From Pseudogulbenkiania ferrooxidans 2002 (GTDB taxonomy: Bacteria; Pseudomonadota; Gammaproteobacteria; Burkholderiales; Chromobacteriaceae): a stretch of 64,000 bases of DNA. Numbering within the stretch: the first letter of the stretch is position 1; every line of letters begins with the position of its first letter. A model generated the notes under the pieces. That model was not told the origin of the DNA. It was given only the letters and a program-made list of their open reading frames with translations, and did no database searches. A program made the translations under genes and the position numbers. This document shows positions 38,725 to 47,040 of this stretch, one piece after another. The DNA is taken from positions 32,191 to 96,190 of the forward strand of contig NZ_ACIS01000011.1 of NCBI RefSeq assembly GCF_000174355.1, in the 5' to 3' direction.

Positions 38725-39936
38725 TCAGGCCTTGATGATGTTGTGCTCAGGGCCGTACTTGAAGCCGGTGATGTTCTCGGCGCCGTTCTCGTGCACCACC
38801 AGGATGTCGTGCTCGCGGTAGCCGCCGGCGCCCGGCATGCCTTCCGGCAACATGATCATCGGCTCCATCGACACCACCATGTTCGGTTCGAGCACGGTGT
38901 CGATGTCCTCGCGCAGCTCCAGGCCGGCTTCACGGCCGTAGTAGTGGCTCAGCACGCCGAAGGAGTGGCCGTAGCCGAAGGTGCGGTACTTGAGCAGGTC
39001 GTACTTCTCGTAGATCTTGTTGAGTTCCTTGGCGATGTCGCCGCAGCGCGCGCCCGGCTTGATCAACTCGAGGCCGGCCTCGTGCACCTCGACGTTGATC
39101 TGCCATAGGCGCAGATGCGCGTCCGGGCAGTGGTCGAAGAACATGGTGCGTTCCAGCGCGGTGTAGTAGCCGGAAATCATCGAGAAGCAGTTGAGGCTGA
39201 GGATGTCGCCCTTCTGCACCTTGCGCGTGGTGACCGGGTTGTGGGCGCCGTCGGTGTTGATGCCGGACTGGAACCAGGTCCAGGTGTCCATCAGCTCCGA
39301 ATCTGGGAAGCGGCGGGCGATCTCGCGCACCATCGCCTGGGTCGAGGCCAGCGCCACCTCGTGTTCCGGCACTCCTTCGCGCACCGCGGCGGCCAGCGCC
39401 GCGCCGCCCACGTCGCACACATTGGCGCCGTGCTTGATCAGGGCGATTTCCTCGTCCGACTTGATCATGCGCATGCGCATGGTGGCGGCGCTGATGTCGA
39501 CGAACTCCACCGAGGGCAGCGCGGCGCGCAGCTTGTTCAGCGCCTCGACCGGCAGCTGGTCGTACTCGAGGCCGACGCGGCCCTTGTTGGGGATTTCCTG
39601 CTGCACGGCGCGGTAGAAGTTGTCGCGCTGCCAGTCGGTGTAGACCACGTTGTAGTCGCCGACGGTACGGCGCCACGGCTGGCCGCCGTCGATGTTGGCC
39701 GAAATCGACACCACCTTGTCGCCGCTCACCACCAGGCCGTACTTGCGACCGAACGAGCAGTACAGGAAATCGGCGTAGTAGTTGATGTTGTGGTACGAGG
39801 TGAACAGCACGCTGTCGATGTTCTGACTAGCCATCAGTTCGCGCAGCTTGCGCTGGCGGGTGGCGTACTCGGCGTCGGAGAAGGTGTGCTTGGCTTTCTC
39901 ACCGTTCTCGATTTTGATCAGACTTTCCAGTTCCAT
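38725..39936 (-). CDS. Creatinase (creatine amidinohydrolase)
   Basis: A 403-residue M24 'pita-bread' hydrolase splitting creatine into sarcosine and urea. It matches the Pseudomonas creatinase sequence I remember at length 403 and in long blocks: NIDSVLFTSYHNINYYADFL, SISANIDGGQPWRRTVGDYN, GINTDGAHNPVTTRKVQKGD, FGYGHSFGVLSHYYGREAGL and SMEPMIMLPEGMPGAGGYRE, including the active-site His and Glu. It lies upstream of glyA-sdaA-soxBDAG, so its product sarcosine feeds the next enzymes. No creatininase or urease is in the window. Confidence 0.94.
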   Translation of the reverse strand: MELESLIKIENGEKAKHTFSDAEYATRQRKLRELMASQNIDSVLFTSYHNINYYADFLYCSFGRKYGLVVSGDKVVSISANIDGGQPWRRTVGDYNVVYTDWQRDNFYRAVQQEIPNKGRVGLEYDQLPVEALNKLRAALPSVEFVDISAATMRMRMIKSDEEIALIKHGANVCDVGGAALAAAVREGVPEHEVALASTQAMVREIARRFPDSELMDTWTWFQSGINTDGAHNPVTTRKVQKGDILSLNCFSMISGYYTALERTMFFDHCPDAHLRLWQINVEVHEAGLELIKPGARCGDIAKELNKIYEKYDLLKYRTFGYGHSFGVLSHYYGREAGLELREDIDTVLEPNMVVSMEPMIMLPEGMPGAGGYREHDILVVHENGAENITGFKYGPEHNIIKA

Positions 39937-40010
39937 TTACTCTCTCCTCTTGTGATGTGTTGTCACGGCTGGTGAGGTAGATAGTAGGGTTCTGGAACAA
40001 ATTGAAATTC

Positions 40011-40040
40011 CTGTTTACGACAAAATACTTTCTGTATACG
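40011..40040. promoter_or_regulatory. Direct-repeat operator candidate between creA and its AraC-type regulator
   Basis: CTGTTTACG (40011-40019) and CTGTATACG (40032-40040) differ at one base and repeat with a 21-base period, two helical turns, as expected for an AraC dimer binding one DNA face. They lie in the AT-rich 255-base spacer between the divergent creA and AraC-type genes. Confidence 0.55.
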
Positions 40041-40191
40041 TTAAAAGCAGAGCGCGACGGCTCGCCGAGCCGCCGCCCCTCGGCCGCCCTCAAGCAGGCG
40101 TGACGAACGTCTGGCCGCGGCGCCGCGAATCGGGCACCATCGCCTGTTCACTCACACCCGAACACCACTCGGCCACCGCCTCGATAACGTC

Positions 40192-41190
40192 ATGAACCAC
40201 GCCGCCACCCCGATGCCGGACGGCATCCACGACCTGCGGGTCAGCACCTTCGGCTTCCTGCTGATCAAGGACTTTTCCCTGATCGCGCTCAGCACCGCGG
40301 TGGACCCGCTGCGCATCGCCAACATGGTGGTGGGCCGCAAGGTCTACACCTTCAAGCTGCTCTCGGTGGACGGCGACTCGGTCACCTCCAGCGACGGCAT
40401 CCGGGTGTTCACCGAAGGCACCATCGCCGACAACGAGGTATTCGACACCGTGTTCGTGGTCGGCCCCAACCCCATCCCGCAGCCGCGCAACCTCGGCATC
40501 ACGCGCTGGCTGCGCTACCAGGACGGCAAGGGCGCGGCGCTCGGCGGCATCGATACCGGCAGCTACTACCTGGCGCGCGCCGGCCTGCTCGACGGCTACC
40601 GCTGCACCATCCACTGGGAAGACCAGGACCTGCTGGTGGAACGCTTCCCCAAGCTGATCGTCTCCAACCGCCTCTACGAGGTGGACAACAAGCGCTACAC
40701 CTGCAGCGGCGGCGTCGCCCCGCTCGACATGATGGTGCAGCTAATCAGCCAGCCGCCCGGCACCCGCAACCTCGGCGCGCGCGTGCTGGAACTCCTGGTG
40801 GCGGAAAAGCGCAGCCACGAACAGCGCCAGCGCGCCTCGCTGCGGCAATACCAGGGCACGGAGCTGCCCAAGCTGGAAGAGGCGCTGCAACTGATGGAGA
40901 GCAATATCGAAGAGACGCTGTCGATCGCCGAGATCGCCGCCTACCTCACGGTCTCGGTGCGCCAGCTGGAACGCTGGTTCCACGAACGGCTCAACAAGAC
41001 CCCGGCCCAGGCCTACATGGAAATCCGCCTGCTGCGCGCGCGCCAGCTGCTCTACCGCACCGCCAAGCCGCTCGAGGAGGTGTGCGCCAACACCGGCTTC
41101 GTCTCCACCACCCACTTCGCCACCAAGTACAAGGCGCAGTTCGAGATCTCACCGATCACCGACCGCAAGCGCTACCAGGGCATGCTCTGA
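40192..41190 (+). CDS. GATase1-like AraC-family regulator (GbdR/SouR type)
   Basis: A 332-residue regulator: an N-terminal DJ-1/PfpI-like domain (STFGFLLIKDFSLIALSTAV, LGGIDTGSYYLARAGLLDGY, TIHWEDQDLLVERFP) that senses a small ligand, and a C-terminal AraC HTH (IEETLSIAEIAAYLTVSVRQ, LERWFHERLNKTPAQAY, CANTGFVSTTHFATKYKAQF). This architecture is shared by regulators of betaine, sarcosine and carnitine catabolism. Divergent position suggests it activates creA and the sox genes in response to creatine or sarcosine. No clear ribosome site precedes the ATG, so a slightly different start is possible. Confidence 0.9.
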   Translation: MNHAATPMPDGIHDLRVSTFGFLLIKDFSLIALSTAVDPLRIANMVVGRKVYTFKLLSVDGDSVTSSDGIRVFTEGTIADNEVFDTVFVVGPNPIPQPRNLGITRWLRYQDGKGAALGGIDTGSYYLARAGLLDGYRCTIHWEDQDLLVERFPKLIVSNRLYEVDNKRYTCSGGVAPLDMMVQLISQPPGTRNLGARVLELLVAEKRSHEQRQRASLRQYQGTELPKLEEALQLMESNIEETLSIAEIAAYLTVSVRQLERWFHERLNKTPAQAYMEIRLLRARQLLYRTAKPLEEVCANTGFVSTTHFATKYKAQFEISPITDRKRYQGML

Positions 41191-41327
41191 GCGGCGCGCG
41201 GCGCCGCCTTTTCCGGCCAGGCCGCGGGCCGCGGCGAAAATGGCCGGGCCCCGGCAGGCTTCCTTGCCTACACTGGAACGGTCGTTTCCGGCACATCGCC
41301 GTGAAGACCCACCCCGAGGAGAACAGC

Positions 41328-41963
41328 GTGAACGATGCACCCAAAATCCTGGCGTTTGCCGGCAGCGCCCGCAAAGATTCCTGGAACAAGAAGCTGGTGC
41401 ACATCGCCGCCCACGGCGCCCGCGCCGCCGGCGCCGACGTCACCCTGATCGACCTGCGCGACTTTCCCATGCCGCTCTACGATGGCGACGAGGAGAGCGA
41501 GAACGGCATACCGGACAACGCCCTGCGGCTGCGCGAACTGATGCTGAGCCACCAGGGCCTGCTGCTCGCCTCGCCGGAATACAACGGCTCGATTTCCCCG
41601 CTGCTGAAGAACGCCATCGACTGGACCTCGCGCCAGGTCGACGGCAGCCCCGGCCTCGCCCCCTACACCGGCAAGGTGGCGGCGCTGCTCGCCGCCTCGC
41701 CGGGCGGCTTCGGCGGCCTGCGCGGCCTGGTGCACGTGCGCGCCATCCTGGGCAACATCGGGGTGATCGTGATGCCGGAGCAACTGGCGGTCGGGGTCGC
41801 GCACGAGGCGTTCGGCGCCGACGGCGCCATGGCCAATCCCAAGCAACAACACGCAGTGGAAGAACTGGGCGCCAACCTGGCCAGGCTGCTCGCCAAGCTG
41901 CACGGCCTGTCGCTGGCGCCGGAATCCACCGAACGCCGCCACGACCTGACCCGGCTGCGCTGA
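41328..41963 (+). CDS. NAD(P)H-dependent FMN reductase
   Basis: A 211-residue flavodoxin-fold reductase: ILAFAGSARKDSWNKKLVHI (phosphate loop), LIDLRDFPMPLYDGDEES, LLLASPEYNGSISPLLKNAI and AALLAASPGGFGGLRGLVHV. Such enzymes pass electrons from NAD(P)H to free FMN or quinones. GTG at 41328 follows GAGGAGAA; an earlier in-frame start lacks this support. It follows the AraC-type gene on the same strand but has its own spacing and no clear role in the pathway. Confidence 0.85.
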   Translation: MNDAPKILAFAGSARKDSWNKKLVHIAAHGARAAGADVTLIDLRDFPMPLYDGDEESENGIPDNALRLRELMLSHQGLLLASPEYNGSISPLLKNAIDWTSRQVDGSPGLAPYTGKVAALLAASPGGFGGLRGLVHVRAILGNIGVIVMPEQLAVGVAHEAFGADGAMANPKQQHAVEELGANLARLLAKLHGLSLAPESTERRHDLTRLR

Positions 41964-41978
41964 CACATCCCGCCGTAA

Positions 41979-42118
41979 GAACCGGTTTACGATCTGCTGC
42001 GCGTCGGCGATACGGCGTTAAAAACGACTTCGGAATGCTCATTTACTACGTGTAAACGCCGCTTTCTCAGCCGTTTATGCCTTGTCTCGCGCTAGCTCGC
42101 GAGCTCGTAAACAGGCTC
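41979..42118. repeat. MITE-like repeat, family 2, copy 2
   Basis: 140 bases from GAACCGGTTTACGATCTGCT to GAGCTCGTAAACAGGCTC, flanked by TAA on both sides (41976-41978 and 42119-42121), a 3-base target duplication. Its reverse complement aligns along its length with copy 1 at 25246. Confidence 0.82.
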
Positions 42119-42121
42119 TAA

Positions 42122-42276
42122 GAGCCTGTTCCAGCGCGGCATCCAGCCGTACCCGGCCGCAGCGGCGAAAAAACCTGGAACAGGGTCCAAGGTAACAACG
42201 CGCCAAGGCCCGCTGTACGCGGGCTTTGGCGCCTCGGGAGGCGGCGGCCCCGGACACGCCAGAAACCAACAGGCTC
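42122..42276. repeat. Further MITE-like element beside family 2 copy 2
   Basis: Bounded by the 9-base inverted repeats GAGCCTGTT (42122-42130) and AACAGGCTC (42268-42276), the same end sequence as the neighbouring element, but with a different interior (CTGGAACAGGG, GGCCCGCTGTACGCGGGC hairpin at 42209-42226). No target duplication is evident. It begins right after the TAA of copy 2, so one may have inserted beside the other. Confidence 0.5.
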
Positions 42277-42477
42277 CCCGGCGCGGCATCATGGCGTGGG
42301 CCACGCCAGGCAAGCCCGGCTCAGCCCTGGCCGATACCCGGACGCAGAAATCGTGCCGTCCCCGGCATCGCGCGCCGCCGCACACGTTCTCTGATGGCAA
42401 GTGCGCCGCACCCCGCCAGCCGCCGCACCCCACCCCTCCGGTATTTATGCAACAGCCGCGCCACCGCCCGAAACTTT

Positions 42478-42520
42478 TCTTGCTTTCCCCTCAAACTTGT
42501 ATGATAACCTGATAACACGA
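42478..42520 (+). promoter_or_regulatory. Promoter and operator candidate of the threonate operon
   Basis: TCTTGC and TATGAT (42500-42505) are 16 bases apart and resemble -35/-10 boxes. Overlapping the -10 is TTGTATGATAACC followed by TGATAACA (42497-42517), matched at 15 of 21 bases by the sequence at 49887 in front of the GntR gene. The remaining bases between 42277 and 42649 show no gene. Confidence 0.55.
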
Positions 42521-42649
42521 TCACAAGACGTAAAACCCCGCGTGGCTGACCGCTCTCGACGGCAGCGCCGGGGCACCGCATCACCCCACAGTTCAGAAAA
42601 TCGAGTGCGGGCCGACCTCCGCCCCACTCGAGACAGACGGAGACAGAAG

Positions 42650-43558
42650 ATGAGTAAAACGTTTGGAGTCATCGGCCTCGGCTCGATGGGGTTCGGTGCC
42701 GCGCAAAGTGCCTTGCGCCGCGACGTCGGCACCTGGGGCTTCGACCTCAATCCGCAGGTGTGCGAGCGCTTTGCCGCCGAGGGCGGCAAGGTGGCCGGCA
42801 GCCTGGCCGAGCTGGCGCGGCACAGCGACGTGGTGCTGGTGCTGGTGGTCAACGCCGCGCAGACCGAGAGCGTGCTGTTCGGCGACGGCGGCATCGCGGC
42901 CCATCTCAAGCCGGGCTCGGTGGTGGTGACCGCCGCCACCGTCGACCCCACCTTGCCGCCGCAGTGGGAAGCGCGCCTGGCCGAGCGCGGCGTGTTCCTG
43001 ATCGATGGCCCGGTGTCCGGCGGCGCGGCCAAGGCCGCGGCCGGCGAGATGACGGTGATGGCCTCCGGCAAGCCGGAAGCGTTCGCCGCCGCCGGCGGGC
43101 TGCTCGAGGCCTACGCCGGCAAGATCTACCGCCTGGGCGACAAGGCCGGTGTCGGCTCCACCGTAAAGATGGTCAACCAGCACCTGGCCGGCGTGCACAT
43201 CGCCGCCGCCTGCGAGGCGATGGCGCTCGGCATCCGCGCCGGCGCCCATCCCGACGAGCTGTACGAGGTGATCTGCAATTCGGCCGGCATGAGCTGGATG
43301 TTCCAGAACCGCGTGCCGCACATCCTCGCCGGCGACTACACCCCGCTGTCGGCGGTCAACATCTTCATCAAGGATCTGGGCATCGTGCTGGATGCGGCGC
43401 GCCAGCTCGCCTTCCCGCTGCCGCTCGCCTCCGCCGCGCACCAGCTCTACCTCGGCACCGCCGCCGCCGGCCACGGCCAGGAGGATGACAGCGCCGTGAT
43501 CAAGCTCTACGCCGCGCTCACCGGCATCCAGCTGCCGCAAGGCAAGGAGGCCGCATGA
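42650..43558 (+). CDS. ltnD: L-threonate dehydrogenase
   Basis: A 302-residue beta-hydroxyacid dehydrogenase: Rossmann motif FGVIGLGSMGFGAAQSALRR, substrate loop IDGPVSGGAAKAAAGEMTVM, catalytic Lys in VGSTVKMVNQHLAGVHIAA. It oxidises L-threonate at C2 to 2-oxo-tetronate. The ATG at 42650 follows GGAGACAG. It starts a tight operon with otnK and otnC, which fixes the assignment. Confidence 0.92.
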   Translation: MSKTFGVIGLGSMGFGAAQSALRRDVGTWGFDLNPQVCERFAAEGGKVAGSLAELARHSDVVLVLVVNAAQTESVLFGDGGIAAHLKPGSVVVTAATVDPTLPPQWEARLAERGVFLIDGPVSGGAAKAAAGEMTVMASGKPEAFAAAGGLLEAYAGKIYRLGDKAGVGSTVKMVNQHLAGVHIAAACEAMALGIRAGAHPDELYEVICNSAGMSWMFQNRVPHILAGDYTPLSAVNIFIKDLGIVLDAARQLAFPLPLASAAHQLYLGTAAAGHGQEDDSAVIKLYAALTGIQLPQGKEAA

Positions 43559-44805
43559 TTCTCGGCGTGATTGCGGACGACTTCACCGGCGCCACCGACG
43601 TCGCCAGCATGCTGGTGCGCGCGGGTCTGAAAACAGTGCAGGTGATCGGCGTGCCGGACGGCCCGGCACCCGAGGCCGACGCCGTGGTGGTGGCGCTCAA
43701 GTCGCGCACCAACCCGGCACAGGAGGCGGTACGCGATTCGCTCGCGGCACTCGAGTGGTTGCGTGCCGGCGGCGCGCGCCAGTTCTACTTCAAGTACTGC
43801 TCCACCTTCGACTCCACCGTCGAGGGCAATATCGGCCCGGTGACCGAGGCGTTGCTGCAGGCGCTCGGCAGCGACTTCACCATCGCCTGCCCGGCCTTCC
43901 CGGAGAACGGCCGCACCGTGTTCCGCGGCCACCTGTTCGTCGGCGACCAGCTGCTGTCCGACTCCGGCATGCGCCACCACCCGCTCACCCCGATGACCGA
44001 CGCCAACCTGGTCAACGTGCTGCAGGCGCAAGTCTCCGGCCGCGTCGGCCTGGCGCGCTACGACACCGTGGCGCAGGGCACGGCCGCGCTGCAGGCACGC
44101 TTTACCGAACTGCGTGGCGCGGGAGTGCAGTGCGCGGTGGTCGATGCGATTTCCAACGACGACCTGCGCACCATCGCCGCCGCCTGCGCCGAGCTGCCAC
44201 TGCTCACCGCCGGCTCCGGCGTGGCACTCGGTCTGCCCGAGGTCTACGCCTCGCGGGGTTGGGTGACACCGGATGCGCACGCCGCCGACCTGCCCGCCGT
44301 CGGCGGTGCTGCCGCGGTGCTGTCCGGCTCCTGCTCGCAGGCCACCAACGGCCAGGTGCAACACTGGATCGACGCCGGCCGCCCCGCGCTGCGCCTCGAT
44401 CCGCGCGAACTCGCCGCCGGCCGGCCGCTCGCCGCCGAGGCGATCGCCTGGGTGCTGGCGCAAGCCGAACCAGCGCTGGTCTACGCCACCTCGAACCCGG
44501 ACGACGTGCGCGCGGTGCAGGCCGAGCTCGGCGTCGAGCGTGCCGGCCAGCTGGTGGAGCAGTGCCTGGCGCAGATCGCGCACGGCTTGGCCGAAAACGG
44601 CGTGCGCCGCCTGGTGGTGGCGGGCGGCGAGACCTCCGGCGCGGTGGTGCAGGCGCTCAGCGTCAGCCAGCTGCGCATCGGCGCCGCCATCGACCCCGGC
44701 GTGCCGTGGACCCAGGTGGAGGGCCGGCCGCTGCTGCTGGCGCTCAAGTCCGGCAACTTCGGCTGCGTCGACTTCTTCGACAAAGCCTTGCAGCAGGTGC
44801 AGTGA
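43555..44805 (+). CDS. otnK: 3-oxo-tetronate kinase (four-carbon acid sugar kinase)
   Basis: A 416-residue DUF1537-type kinase: ILGVIADDFTGATDVASMLV at the N-terminus, FKYCSTFDSTVEGNIGPVTE in the middle, and C-terminal VVAGGETSGAVVQAL and LLLALKSGNFGCVDFFDKAL, typical of the nucleotide-binding half. It phosphorylates 3-oxo-tetronate at O4 with ATP. Start overlaps the ltnD stop (ATGA). Confidence 0.93.
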   Translation: MILGVIADDFTGATDVASMLVRAGLKTVQVIGVPDGPAPEADAVVVALKSRTNPAQEAVRDSLAALEWLRAGGARQFYFKYCSTFDSTVEGNIGPVTEALLQALGSDFTIACPAFPENGRTVFRGHLFVGDQLLSDSGMRHHPLTPMTDANLVNVLQAQVSGRVGLARYDTVAQGTAALQARFTELRGAGVQCAVVDAISNDDLRTIAAACAELPLLTAGSGVALGLPEVYASRGWVTPDAHAADLPAVGGAAAVLSGSCSQATNGQVQHWIDAGRPALRLDPRELAAGRPLAAEAIAWVLAQAEPALVYATSNPDDVRAVQAELGVERAGQLVEQCLAQIAHGLAENGVRRLVVAGGETSGAVVQALSVSQLRIGAAIDPGVPWTQVEGRPLLLALKSGNFGCVDFFDKALQQVQ

Positions 44806-44806
44806 C

Positions 44807-45481
44807 ATGACGCCCGATCAAGACTTTCTGCGCCAGGAGATGTGCCGCGTCGGGCGCTCGCTGTTCGAGCGCGGCTACGTCCACGCCAGCGCCGGCAACA
44901 TCAGCGTGCGGCTGGACGATGAACAAGGCGGCGGCTTCCTGATCACCCCCACCGACGCCTGCCTGGGCTTTCTCGAGCCCGAACGCATCGCCTGGGTGGA
45001 TGCCGCCGGCGAGCAGCAAAGCGGCGACCGTGCCAGCAAGACGCTGGCGCTGCACCGGCGCATATACCAGGCCGAGCCCGAGGCGCGCTGCGTGATCCAC
45101 ACCCACTCCACCCACCTGGTGGCGCTGACGTTGCAAGGCGTGTGGAGCGAGGACGACATCGTGCCGCCGATCACGCCCTACTTCGTGATGAAGGTGGGCC
45201 ACGTGCCGCTGATTCCCTACCACCGCCCCGGCGACCCCGAGGCGGCGGAACGGGTGGCGGAAACCATCGCCGCGGCGCGACGGCGCGGCGTGCCGATCCG
45301 GGCGGTGATGCTGGAGCGGCTCGGCCCCAACGTCTGGCACGACAGCCCGGCCAACGCCATGGCCACCCTGGAGGAACTGGAAGAAACCGCCCGGCTGTGG
45401 CTGACCGTTCAGCCCCGTCCGGCGCTCCTGAGCGAACAACAGATCGAAGAATTACGGCGCACCTTCGCGGCGCGCTGGTAA
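44807..45481 (+). CDS. otnC: 3-oxo-tetronate 4-phosphate decarboxylase (class II aldolase family)
   Basis: A 224-residue zinc enzyme of the class II aldolase/adducin fold: GYVHASAGNISVRLD, LITPTDACLGFLEPERIAWV and the metal ligands in CVIHTHSTHLVALTL. It decarboxylates 3-oxo-tetronate 4-phosphate to dihydroxyacetone phosphate. It starts one base after the otnK stop. Confidence 0.93.
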   Translation: MTPDQDFLRQEMCRVGRSLFERGYVHASAGNISVRLDDEQGGGFLITPTDACLGFLEPERIAWVDAAGEQQSGDRASKTLALHRRIYQAEPEARCVIHTHSTHLVALTLQGVWSEDDIVPPITPYFVMKVGHVPLIPYHRPGDPEAAERVAETIAAARRRGVPIRAVMLERLGPNVWHDSPANAMATLEELEETARLWLTVQPRPALLSEQQIEELRRTFAARW

Positions 45482-45594
45482 GACGGCTGGGAGACCAGTC
45501 ACGCTGCACCCTGGCCCGTTCCAGGTAATGACAGTGCGCCGCCAATAAAAACAACACGGTGGCGCGCATTAACTACAGTAGAGGAGACATTACC

Positions 45595-46905
45595 ATGAGC
45601 AGTATTGCCCAGCAGCAAACCGGCACGGCCATCATGAGTCGTGAAGACAGTGTATTCAGCAAGGTATCGTGGCGCATCGTGCCACTGATCATTCTCTGTT
45701 ACGTGGTGTCCTATCTCGACCGCGTTAACGTCGGCTTCGCCAAGCTGCAGATGTCGCAACAGCTCGGCTTCAGCGAAACCATGTTCGGCCTCGGCGCCGG
45801 CATCTTCTTCCTCGGCTACTTCCTGTTCGAAGTGCCGAGCAACCTCGCCCTGAGCCGCTTCGGCGCCAAGGTCTGGATCGCCCGCATCATGATCACCTGG
45901 GGCCTGGTCTCGGCCGGTTTCGCCTTCGTCAACACGCCCACCGCGTTTTACGTGATGCGCTTTTTGCTGGGGTTGGCCGAAGCCGGCTTCTACCCCGGCA
46001 TCATCCTCTACCTCACCTACTGGTACCCGTCGCACCGGCGCGCCAAGATCGTGGCGATGTTCATGTCGGCGATCCCGGTCTCCGGCATTTTCGGCAACCC
46101 GCTCTCCGGCTTCATCATGGATGCCTTCGGCGGCGTGGGAGGCTGGGCCGGCTGGCAGTGGATGTTCGTGATCGAAGCGGTGCCGGCGGTACTGGTCGGC
46201 CTGGTGGTGCTGTACTACCTCGACGACTCCGTGGCCAAGGCCAAGTGGCTGAGCGAGGAAGAGAAGAGCGTGGTGGCCCAGGCCATCGCCGAAGACACCA
46301 AGCACAAGGACCACAGCGCCCACGCCCTGAGCGCGTTCAAAGACGCCCGGGTGTGGTTCATGAGCCTGATCTACTTCTGCTTCGTGATGGGTCAATACGG
46401 ACTGACCTTCTGGATGCCCACCTTCATCAAATCGACCGGGGTCACCAGCAACCTGTCCATCGGCGTGCTGAGCGCCATCCCCTTCCTCTCCGCGATCATT
46501 GCCATGAACGGCTTCGGCCGCAGCGCGGATGCCCGCCGCGAGCGCCGCTGGCACCTGGTGATCCCCGCCATGATGGGCACCGTCGGTTTCGTCGTCGCGG
46601 CATCGTTTACCCAGAACACCGCCGTCTCCCTGGTGTTCCTGTCGCTGGCAGCGGCCGGGGTGCTGACCTGCGCCCCGCTGTTCTGGTCCCTGCCGACGGC
46701 CTTCCTCGGCGGCACGGCCGCCGCCGCCGGCATCGCGGTGATCAACTCGGTCGGCAACCTCGCCGGTTTCGTCAGCCCCTACCTGATCGGTACACTCAAG
46801 GACATGACGGGCAGCACCGCCGCCGGCATGTACGTGCTCGCCGGCAGCCTGGTGGTGGGCGCCATCGCGGTATTGCGCACGCCGGCCAAGCTGGTTAACC
46901 GCTAA
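45595..46905 (+). CDS. MFS transporter of the anion:cation symporter family (sugar-acid uptake)
   Basis: A 436-residue permease with 12 predicted helices. The N-terminal loop YVVSYLDRVNVGFAKLQMSQ and FFLGYFLFEVPSNLALSRFG are typical of the ACS family (glucarate, tartrate, phthalate uptake). ATG 45595 follows GAGGAGAC. Inside the threonate/erythronate operon it is almost certainly the uptake system for these tetronates. Confidence 0.9.
   Translation: MSSIAQQQTGTAIMSREDSVFSKVSWRIVPLIILCYVVSYLDRVNVGFAKLQMSQQLGFSETMFGLGAGIFFLGYFLFEVPSNLALSRFGAKVWIARIMITWGLVSAGFAFVNTPTAFYVMRFLLGLAEAGFYPGIILYLTYWYPSHRRAKIVAMFMSAIPVSGIFGNPLSGFIMDAFGGVGGWAGWQWMFVIEAVPAVLVGLVVLYYLDDSVAKAKWLSEEEKSVVAQAIAEDTKHKDHSAHALSAFKDARVWFMSLIYFCFVMGQYGLTFWMPTFIKSTGVTSNLSIGVLSAIPFLSAIIAMNGFGRSADARRERRWHLVIPAMMGTVGFVVAASFTQNTAVSLVFLSLAAAGVLTCAPLFWSLPTAFLGGTAAAAGIAVINSVGNLAGFVSPYLIGTLKDMTGSTAAGMYVLAGSLVVGAIAVLRTPAKLVNR
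45972..45982 (+). repeat. GTTGGCCGAAG word, in the tetronate MFS gene
   Basis: Exact 11-mer, reading Gly-Leu-Ala-Glu-Ala. Confidence 0.8.
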
Positions 46906-46920
46906 ACCTGTTGTCAACAC

Positions 46921-46988
46921 GGCGACAGAGACCCGATTCGACGCTGCGTTCCGGACGCCTGGTCTGTGGTCTCTTCACCGCTGTCGCC
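46921..46988. other. Long inverted repeat between the MFS gene and otnI
   Basis: GGCGACAGAGACC at the left pairs with GGTCTC (46967) and CTGTCGCC (46981-46988) at the right, giving a two-part stem. There is no T run. It may protect or process the operon message between transporter and isomerase genes. Confidence 0.4.
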
Positions 46989-47040
46989 ATCCAGGTTACC
47001 CATTGCTTGACCATTCATTAGCTGAAGCAAAGAGATCACC

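Noticed and set aside
42092..42433. A 113-codon minus-strand frame
   Set aside because: It runs across MITE ends and has no family resemblance; codon pattern unconvincing.
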